Shown one piece after another: positions 6,414 to 12,825 of a stretch of 17,404 nt of DNA. This DNA comes from an uncultured Selenomonadaceae bacterium. GTDB taxonomy: Bacteria; Bacillota; Negativicutes; Selenomonadales; Selenomonadaceae. The translations under genes were made by a program, and so were the position numbers. Under the pieces are notes generated by a model. The model did not search any database, had not been told where the DNA came from, and saw only the letters and a program-made list of their open reading frames with translations. The stretch lies in the NCBI GenBank assembly GCA_937902665.1, contig CALELM010000030.1, forward strand, positions 1 to 17,404, in the 5' to 3' direction. How positions within the stretch are numbered: position 1 is the first letter of the stretch; each line of letters begins with the position of its first letter.

Positions 6414-8402
6414 TCAGGAATCATCCCGTGTCTCCTGCGCCACAAGCATATTCGCTCCATGGCGTTCCCGAAGCTTCGGCTTTTCGATTTTTCCGGTTGG
6501 ATTGCGTGGGATCTCCTCAAAAAAGATGGTCTTTGGCCGCTTGTACCTTGGAAGATCCAAGCAGAACTTATCGATTTCCTCCTTGGTCGCGCTCATGCCG
6601 TCCTTGATTTCAATAATCGCCGCCGTAATCTCGCCCAGTCGCCTATCAGGCAGACCGATTACAGCCACATCCTTAATCTTGTCATTACGGCGAAGGAAGT
6701 CCTCAATCTGCACAGGATAAATATTCTCGCCACCGCTTACGATCAAGTCCTTCTTGCGATCCACCAAGTAATAAAAACCATCCTCATCCTGCATTGCCAT
6801 GTCGCCCGTGCAAAGCCAGCCGTCCCGCAAGGTTTCCGCTGTTGCCTCAGGATTGCGGTAATAGCAGGTCATCATGCCAGGGCCCTTTACGCAAAGCTCG
6901 CCAACCTCGCCCAGCGCAACCTCCTTTTGGTTTTCGTCCACGATCTTGCACTCCCAACGATAACCGGGGATACCGATTGCACCGACCTTGTGAATATTTT
7001 CCATACCCAAATGCACACAGCCCGGTCCCGTGGACTCTGACAAGCCGTAATTCGTATCATACTGGTGATGCGGAAAATATTTCTTCCAACGCTTGATAAG
7101 TGATGGCGGCACTGGCTGGGCGCCAATATGCATCAGTCTCCACTGGTCAAGCTCAAAATCAGCAAGCTTCATATCTCCTCTGTCGATTGCATCCAAAATA
7201 TCCTGCGCCCACGGCACCAGCAGCCAGACGATCGTGCAATGCTCCTGCGATACCGCCTGCAAAATTGTTTCCGGCTTGACTCCCTTCAAGAGTACCGCCC
7301 TGCTCCCTGCCACAAGGCTTCCCATCCAATGGAACTTTGCCCCCGTATGATAGAGCGGAGGAATGCAGAGGAAGCAGTCCTCCCGATTCGTCCCATGATG
7401 CTTCTGCTCCATCTGTGCCGCCTGCGTCAAGCTTTGATGCTTGTGAAGGATCGCCTTCGGGAAACCAGTCGTACCCGAGGAAAAATAGATTGCGCCGTAA
7501 TCCTCGTCCGTAATCTCCACCTTCGGAGCAACGCTCGAGCAATCTGCCGAAAGGTCACGATAACTCTCCGCAAAATCAGGGCAATGGTCACCAACGAAAA
7601 TCAGCAGCCTCCCTTGGCTCAGCCTCTCTGCATTTGCCTCAATTCGGCCGATAAACTCAGGACCAAAAACGATTATATCCACCTCGGCAAGTTCTGCGCA
7701 ATAGAGGATCTCTCCTGCATCATAGCGGAAATTGAAGGGAACTGCGATAGCGCCTGCCTTCAGCACGCCGAAATAGATAGGCAGCCATTCCAGGCAGTTA
7801 TACAGCAGGATAGCAACCTTGTCCCCCTTCTTGATTCCCCGCTCAATCAGCATATTCGCAAAGCGGTTCGCCTTCTCGTCAAACACGCGCCAAGTAATCT
7901 CCCTGCGGTACGGCTGAAACCTGCTCGACTCAATCAGGTCAGACTCCTTCCATGTGATCCTTCGCCCGTCCTGCTGGGTTGGGTTCAGCTCCACCAAAGC
8001 AATTTCCTCCGGATACCATCTTGCATTCCTCTCCAGATATTTCGTGACAGGACCGCTTGCTTCCCCGTTTCTTTCCATGATTTCCTTCTCCGCATCCTCC
8101 AAGGTCGGCACATGCTGAAGCAGCTTGTCAAATCCCGTCATCTCAAGAATATCCTTCACCTCAGGAACCATTCCCGTATAAATAACGCAAACGCCCTTTG
8201 CCTTTGCCGTCTTTGCCAAAACCAGCAGCGACCTAAGCCCGGATGAAGTCACATAAGGACAAGCCTCCATGGAAAGGACGACCGGCTTCGTATCAATCAG
8301 CTTCGGCACCTCCGCCGACAGGAGTTCTGTTCCCTCTGCATCCAACGAACCATCTATGCTCACAACCCGAATAGTATCATCACGTTCTACTGTTATTTTC
8401 AT
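6414..8402 (-). CDS. STAS domain / AMP-dependent acyl-CoA ligase fusion
   Basis: ATG at 8402 follows a GAGGTGG site and gives 662 residues. Residues 1-110 form an STAS (anti-anti-sigma) domain: alternating strands and helices, with YVTSSGLRSLL (50-60) at the phospho-serine loop. S53 aligns with the regulatory serine of SpoIIAA, and the preceding Asp is Thr here. Residues 118-650 form a complete ANL-superfamily adenylating enzyme: SSGTTGFPK (308-316, ATP loop), YGLSEST (452-458), DGWLCTGD (527-534), VDRKKDLIVSGGENIYP (547-563) and NPTGK with the catalytic K638. It should activate a carboxylate with ATP and CoA; whether a fatty or aromatic acid cannot be told. There is no signal peptide or membrane segment. 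It follows the hybrid kinase gene by 107 bp on the same strand. The fusion suggests that ligase activity or binding is controlled by serine phosphorylation or partner switching. Confidence 0.9.
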   Translation of the reverse strand: MKITVERDDTIRVVSIDGSLDAEGTELLSAEVPKLIDTKPVVLSMEACPYVTSSGLRSLLVLAKTAKAKGVCVIYTGMVPEVKDILEMTGFDKLLQHVPTLEDAEKEIMERNGEASGPVTKYLERNARWYPEEIALVELNPTQQDGRRITWKESDLIESSRFQPYRREITWRVFDEKANRFANMLIERGIKKGDKVAILLYNCLEWLPIYFGVLKAGAIAVPFNFRYDAGEILYCAELAEVDIIVFGPEFIGRIEANAERLSQGRLLIFVGDHCPDFAESYRDLSADCSSVAPKVEITDEDYGAIYFSSGTTGFPKAILHKHQSLTQAAQMEQKHHGTNREDCFLCIPPLYHTGAKFHWMGSLVAGSRAVLLKGVKPETILQAVSQEHCTIVWLLVPWAQDILDAIDRGDMKLADFELDQWRLMHIGAQPVPPSLIKRWKKYFPHHQYDTNYGLSESTGPGCVHLGMENIHKVGAIGIPGYRWECKIVDENQKEVALGEVGELCVKGPGMMTCYYRNPEATAETLRDGWLCTGDMAMQDEDGFYYLVDRKKDLIVSGGENIYPVQIEDFLRRNDKIKDVAVIGLPDRRLGEITAAIIEIKDGMSATKEEIDKFCLDLPRYKRPKTIFFEEIPRNPTGKIEKPKLRERHGANMLVAQETRDDS

Positions 8403-8509
8403 ACTTCCACCTCATCAAACTTTTTGCAATCCCTAATCTACTGGCATAGTCCAGAAAAGATTCTTTCCACTAATCTTCCCAAACCTTCCACGGGCTTTTT
8501 GAGCATATC

Positions 8510-10510
8510 CTAACAGCCCTGCATCATTTTCCGCAAAACAGAAAACAGCGTATCTATTTCTATCGGTTTGGGTATATGGGCATCCATCCCAGCCTGCCTT
8601 GACTGTTTGATATCCTCGTCATAGGCATTTGCCGAAAGAGCGATAATAGGCAATTTCTGATATTCCTCTCCCATGGCACGAATTGCCTTGGTTGCCTCAT
8701 ATCCGTTCATGACAGGCATCTGGATATCCATGAGGACGGCATCGTAATAAGACGGCCCATGCTCCTTTACCTTCTCTGCAGCCAATTGCCCATCCGCCGC
8801 CATGTCCAGAAGAAAGCCTTCCTCCTCCAGCATCTCCATGGCAATCTCCCGATTAAGCTCATTGTCCTCCGCAAGAAGCAGGCGCTTCCCCTTGAAATCC
8901 AAAGCCCCTGCATGCGGCTTTGCTTCCTCCGCTGCCTGCTCCAGATTTCGGTATTCTTCCTCCGAAATGACACGCAGGGGAACCTCCACACGGAAAATGC
9001 TTCCCTTTCCCTGCTCGCTCTCGACCGTAATGCTTCCATCCATCAAATCAATGATTTTCTTGCAGATGGCAAGGCCAAGCCCCGTTCCCTCCTGCTTTCT
9101 CACCTCATCCGTGGATTCTCTGGAAAAGTTTTCAAACAAATGCTCCTGAAACTCCTTGCTCATGCCAATTCCCGTATCCTGCACGGTAAAGCAATAACGA
9201 GCCATGCCATCGACGCTTTCCCCTGCCTGCTCGATAAGGAGGGAAACCCTGCCTCCAGTCTTGGTATATTTCACAGAGTTCGACACGATATTCAAAAGCA
9301 CCTGATGGATATGATAAAAATCTGCGTAAACAAACGGATTCTTCAGTTCCCCAACCTGATAAACATAACGAATGGATTTTGCTATCGCCAAGCTTTCCAC
9401 CATGGGATGAATGTCCGCAAAGCATTTCCTCATATCCTCCGGAATCTCTGCAATCGTGATTTTCCCTGTCTCAATCCGGCTCATTTCCAGAACCTCGTTG
9501 ATAAGGTTCAGCAAATGCGTTCCGGAAAGCTCTATCTTGGAAAGGCAGTCCGCCACACGACCCTCATCATGGATATGGTTTCTCGCAATCCTCGTAAAGC
9601 CCAAAATAGCATTCATCGGCGTTCGGATATCATGCGACATGTTAAAGAGGAACATCGACTTTGCTTGGTTGGCAGACTCTGCCTGTTCCTGCGCCTGCCG
9701 CAGCTCTGCCTTCTGGTTCAGCTCCCTGCGCATCTCCTTGTCCACGTTCCGAACGCCGAGCAATGCGCAGTTGCATAGGTTATGTGCCTTGTGACGCACA
9801 AATTTTGCCTGATACCAAAGCGTCCTCCCCTCTAAATGAATCCGGTAATAAAAGGAATAGCTGTTGGCTTGCTTCAAGCGGGCAGAAGCAGTCCCTGCAT
9901 CCATCTGCTTCAGAAAATCCTCCCGATCTTCCGGAACTACGAAATGTTCCGCAAAAAAAGCAACACGGCCAACATAGTCCAGACCGTCCTCCAGCTCAGG
10001 AACCAGCCTGCTTTTGCGATAATACCTCTCCTGAAAGGTATCAAAATTGACATGCACCAGATACTCGTAATCCGCCGTCATGGACTCTATGACATAGAAC
10101 AGCTCCTTCTGCTTCTGCCGCTCCACATGCAGCAGCTCCGTGACATTCCTGTGCGTTCCTTCTATCCGCAAGCCCTTCGTGTACTGGAAATTCCGAACCC
10201 CGCCGCAACGCACAGTCCATGTCTCGCCGCTTGGATGATTCCACAGGTACTGCACCTCCGCATGAATGCCGGAAATCATTTGGTTCACTACATATTCGAT
10301 TTCCTTGTAATAGGTTTCCACCACATTGTCATACCACGCATGATAAACCTCCTCCGGAGAAAGATTGCCCTCTATCCCCAAAAGCTCAAGCATAGTCCTG
10401 TCTGCGTACATGCGAGGCGGAGCCCCTTCGTCCAGCTCAAAAGCCCAAAGACCTACATGAGATTTGTGCAAAAGATCGGATGACATTGGCACTGTCCCAA
10501 GATTTTCCAT
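8510..10510 (-). CDS. Soluble PAS-domain hybrid sensor histidine kinase / response regulator
   Basis: The start chosen is ATG at 10510 (666 residues) with AGGTG five bases upstream. Starts at 10546 and 10579 are possible but badly spaced from a ribosome site. Two PAS-like modules lie at about residues 15-130 and 145-260, followed by a coiled linker. HisKA contains MSHDIRTPMNAILGF with phospho-acceptor H293. HATPase_c has the N box around N411 (LLNIVSNSVKY), DTGIG and GTGLGLAICKKI. A C-terminal receiver has acidic E548/D549, phospho-acceptor D595 in LMDIQMP and K648. There are no membrane segments, so it should sense a cytoplasmic signal. There is no HPt or DNA-binding output, so the phosphate must pass to a partner elsewhere. 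It lies upstream of the STAS-ligase gene and is divergent from the small gene at 10767. Confidence 0.9.
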   Translation of the reverse strand: MENLGTVPMSSDLLHKSHVGLWAFELDEGAPPRMYADRTMLELLGIEGNLSPEEVYHAWYDNVVETYYKEIEYVVNQMISGIHAEVQYLWNHPSGETWTVRCGGVRNFQYTKGLRIEGTHRNVTELLHVERQKQKELFYVIESMTADYEYLVHVNFDTFQERYYRKSRLVPELEDGLDYVGRVAFFAEHFVVPEDREDFLKQMDAGTASARLKQANSYSFYYRIHLEGRTLWYQAKFVRHKAHNLCNCALLGVRNVDKEMRRELNQKAELRQAQEQAESANQAKSMFLFNMSHDIRTPMNAILGFTRIARNHIHDEGRVADCLSKIELSGTHLLNLINEVLEMSRIETGKITIAEIPEDMRKCFADIHPMVESLAIAKSIRYVYQVGELKNPFVYADFYHIHQVLLNIVSNSVKYTKTGGRVSLLIEQAGESVDGMARYCFTVQDTGIGMSKEFQEHLFENFSRESTDEVRKQEGTGLGLAICKKIIDLMDGSITVESEQGKGSIFRVEVPLRVISEEEYRNLEQAAEEAKPHAGALDFKGKRLLLAEDNELNREIAMEMLEEEGFLLDMAADGQLAAEKVKEHGPSYYDAVLMDIQMPVMNGYEATKAIRAMGEEYQKLPIIALSANAYDEDIKQSRQAGMDAHIPKPIEIDTLFSVLRKMMQGC

Positions 10511-10590
10511 AACTACACCTACTTCACTCTTAATAAGAGAAATCATGCCTCCGCAAAGGCAACCTTGAACCGCCAGCAAACAAAAGCATA

Positions 10591-10619
10591 TTGGTTTTTT
10601 TGCAGCATTGCGTTATAAT
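10591..10619 (+). promoter_or_regulatory. Predicted sigma-A promoter upstream of the small-protein / cheB genes
   Basis: -35 TTGGTT (10591-10596) and a perfect -10 TATAAT (10614-10619) are 17 bp apart. Transcription would start near 10626, giving a leader of about 140 bases before the ATG at 10767. The rest of 10511-10766 is AT-rich with no recognisable gene. Confidence 0.6.
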
Positions 10620-10766
10620 TGTTGCATACGTTCAAAATCACAACATAACAACATAATATTATCAAAATTCTGCATGATAGTCAAAAAATCCTGCATGGCA
10701 AAAAATATTTTTTTAACCCCTCCTATGTCTGCGCAGGATCAGATTCCCACGAAAGGAGGATCTTCC

Positions 10767-10922
10767 ATGAAGCACTCCAGCCCACCCAAGGAAGCACAGC
10801 CGGATCCCACCGAAAAATCCGAAACTGAACGGAAAAAAGAAGCACTGAAAAAGGATATCCTTGCGGAAGACCGCCTCAGGCTTCATGCCGAGCTTATTCG
10901 CCAATGGCTTTCGTCAGATTGA
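10767..10922 (+). CDS. Small hypothetical protein, 51 residues
   Basis: ATG at 10767 has a strong AAGGAGG with a seven-base spacer, which is the main reason to call it; a longer frame from 10608 has no such site. The product starts Pro-rich (MKHSSPPKEAQPDPTEKSE) and becomes a highly charged, probably helical segment (ERKKEALKKDILAEDRLRLHAELIRQWLSSD). There is no signal peptide, membrane segment or Cys. I do not recognise a family. It lies 172 bp before cheB on the same strand and may share its promoter. A CCTCCT at 10719-10724 in the leader is complementary to its ribosome site. Confidence 0.55.
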   Translation: MKHSSPPKEAQPDPTEKSETERKKEALKKDILAEDRLRLHAELIRQWLSSD

Positions 10923-11094
10923 ATCTTTTCCGCAAATCGCAAAAACTTCCCTCAAAAAGAAGGATTTTCCCCATCTCCTGTTGTAAATAAAAGAAGCAGG
11001 AAAAAAGTCTCATACAGCAGATATCGTCCTACGGCTTTTTTAAGCAGCTGCGTTATCCTATATGTGACATCATATAGATTGGCAGGTGATACAT

Positions 11095-12276
11095 GTGAAT
11101 GCAATTCGTTTGCTCCTGATTGACAACTCCATATTATTCAGGGAACATCTTGCGGATGGGCTGAGAACATGTCTGCCAAGCAGCGCAGAAATAGAATTCG
11201 CAGGCAACCCTGCAGAAGCACTGGACAAGATTGCGGCTTTTCATCCGAATATCATTGGGTGCAACTTCGCCTTTTCTCCTCTGCGCATAAACAATGAACG
11301 CTTTTTCACCATTCTAACAACGACCTATCCCAGCATTCCCATTCTCTCCTACGGCTTCCTGCCCAGCGGCAAGGCTGCTGCACTGAAGGAAGGCATGGCA
11401 GATTACTTGGTAAAGCCGATGGAAGCGGGGATGCATGTCCAGTTTTCCTTGGACTTTGCCAAAAGCATCGAGAGAATTCTGTCCAATCCGCCAAAGGCGC
11501 ACCACACCGAGCCTCTCCCGGCACCTCCCCCTCCCCCACCCGCAACGGAGCACAAGGCAAGCATTCTTCCGGGAACTGTCATCATGCGTTCTGCTTGGAA
11601 AGGATCGAGCGGTTTCCTGTCCCCAAAGGAATCAGCTTCACCGCTCCATACCTTTGCCAAGAAGCCTGCGCGGGAGCCGCTTCCTGAAATGCACGATGCC
11701 CAGAAGAAAATTGAGCTGATTTCCATCGGTTCGTCCACAGGCGGCACGGAGGCTCTCTCTATTGTTTTGAGGTCGCTTCATCCGCCGCTTCCCGGTATCG
11801 TCATCACACAGCACATTCCGCCTCTTTTTGCGAAACTGCTGGCAGAGCGGCTGGACAAGGAATGTGTCCTGACGGTGAAGGAAGGCACAGACGGGGAGAC
11901 CGTCCAGCCCAATACCGTCTACATCGCCCCCGGTGACAAGCACATGACCGTGCATCGCAACGACCACTCCATCAAGATTTCCTGCGGCACGGGGCCAAAG
12001 GTCCATAGCTGCCGTCCATCCGTGGATGTGCTGTTCCACTCCGTTGCCGAAAACATTGGGCCGTCTGCTCTCGGTGTTATTCTTACAGGCATGGGGCAGG
12101 ACGGAGCAGAAGGCTTGCTGGAAATGCGAAAAACGGGTTCTCCTACTCTCGGGCAGGACGAAGCTACCTGTATCGTCTACGGCATGCCAAAAGCGGCATG
12201 GGAAATAGGGGCTGTCGAGAAGCAGCTTCCTCTCCATTCCGTTGCGGGCGAGATTACGAGAATTGCCCATCGCTAA
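11095..12276 (+). CDS. cheB: CheB-type protein-glutamate methylesterase with degenerate receiver domain
   Basis: The GTG start at 11095 is preceded by AGGTG with a six-base spacer and gives 393 residues; GTG at 11086 is an alternative. Residues 3-125 fold like a receiver, but at the phospho-acceptor position the pattern PDVxxLD reads PNIIGCN, so Asp becomes N57. The acidic pair near the start is D10-N11, and K107 is kept. A Pro-rich linker (133-150, six consecutive Pro) leads to the methylesterase domain (205-390). Its catalytic triad is intact: S214 in IGSSTGGTEA, H240 in ITQHIP and D336 in GMGQDGA. The family removes methyl groups from chemoreceptor glutamates and deamidates glutamines. No cheA, cheW, cheR or receptor gene is nearby. 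The degenerate receiver suggests regulation independent of CheA phosphorylation. Confidence 0.88.
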   Translation: MNAIRLLLIDNSILFREHLADGLRTCLPSSAEIEFAGNPAEALDKIAAFHPNIIGCNFAFSPLRINNERFFTILTTTYPSIPILSYGFLPSGKAAALKEGMADYLVKPMEAGMHVQFSLDFAKSIERILSNPPKAHHTEPLPAPPPPPPATEHKASILPGTVIMRSAWKGSSGFLSPKESASPLHTFAKKPAREPLPEMHDAQKKIELISIGSSTGGTEALSIVLRSLHPPLPGIVITQHIPPLFAKLLAERLDKECVLTVKEGTDGETVQPNTVYIAPGDKHMTVHRNDHSIKISCGTGPKVHSCRPSVDVLFHSVAENIGPSALGVILTGMGQDGAEGLLEMRKTGSPTLGQDEATCIVYGMPKAAWEIGAVEKQLPLHSVAGEITRIAHR

Positions 12277-12297
12277 AAACATCTTACCAGAAACCCA

Positions 12298-12333
12298 AAA
12301 GCAGCCAAGGCTTTCGATTGCCTTGGCTGCTTT
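12298..12333. terminator. Bidirectional rho-independent terminator between cheB and smpB
   Basis: A perfect 14-bp stem (12298-12311 and 12320-12333) has an 8-base loop, an A-run on its left side and TTTCTT on its right. It sits between the convergent stop codons of cheB (plus, 12276) and smpB (minus, 12341), so it can end both transcripts. Confidence 0.9.
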
Positions 12334-12340
12334 CTTATTT

Positions 12341-12814
12341 TCAGTATTTTTGCCGATCTTTCAATGCCCGTTCCATTTCTCTCTTGTCGGACTTGGCTTT
12401 CAGATCCTGCCGCTTGTCGTAGTTGTGCTTGCCGCTTGCCAAGGCAAGCTCCAGCTTTGCCTTGCCCCGCTTGAAATACACCTTGAGCGGAACCAGCGTA
12501 AACCCTTTTTCTCTCGTCTTGCCGAACAGCTTCACAATCTCTGCCTTGTGCATCAAAAGCTTTCTCGGCCGAAGCGGATCGTGATTGAAAATATTCCCCT
12601 GCTCATAGGGGCTAATGTGCATATTCTGCAAAAACAGCTCCCCGTTCTTGATCTCTGCGTAGCTGTCCTTGAGGTTCGCCTTTCCTGCACGAAGGGATTT
12701 TACCTCCGTCCCTTGCAGGGAAATCCCTGCCTCAAAGGTCTCATGTATAAAATAGTCATGTCTTGCCTTGCGGTTTTCGCAGGCTATCTTGACTCCCTCG
12801 TTTTTCTTTCCCAT
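12341..12814 (-). CDS. smpB: SsrA-binding protein (tmRNA-binding protein SmpB)
   Basis: ATG at 12814 has AGGTGGTG upstream and gives 157 residues, the usual SmpB length. Family features include NRKARHDYFIHETFEAGISLQGTEVKSLR near the start, NLKDSYAEI, the FNHDPLRPRKLLMHK block, and a basic C-terminal tail (YDKRQDLKAKSDKREMERALKDRQKY) that enters the ribosome mRNA channel. It delivers tmRNA to stalled ribosomes for trans-translation. The start lies 11 bp after the rnr stop, so the two are cotranscribed; RNase R degrades the faulty mRNA in the same process. No ssrA gene follows here, unlike in Bacillus, where it is close by. Confidence 0.97.
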   Translation of the reverse strand: MGKKNEGVKIACENRKARHDYFIHETFEAGISLQGTEVKSLRAGKANLKDSYAEIKNGELFLQNMHISPYEQGNIFNHDPLRPRKLLMHKAEIVKLFGKTREKGFTLVPLKVYFKRGKAKLELALASGKHNYDKRQDLKAKSDKREMERALKDRQKY

Positions 12815-12825
12815 ACTGTCACCAC

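Noticed and set aside
7128..8246. Plus-strand 372-residue open frame
   Set aside because: Antisense to the STAS-ligase, which has all family motifs; the plus product has no recognisable domain or ribosome site.
8453..8467. Near-palindrome GAAAAGATTCTTTCC before the STAS-ligase gene
   Set aside because: Short, A/T-rich and imperfect; likely by chance, and no clear promoter could be placed next to it.
12277..12340. tmRNA (ssrA) gene next to smpB
   Set aside because: Only a 64-bp gap with a terminator; no room for tmRNA.
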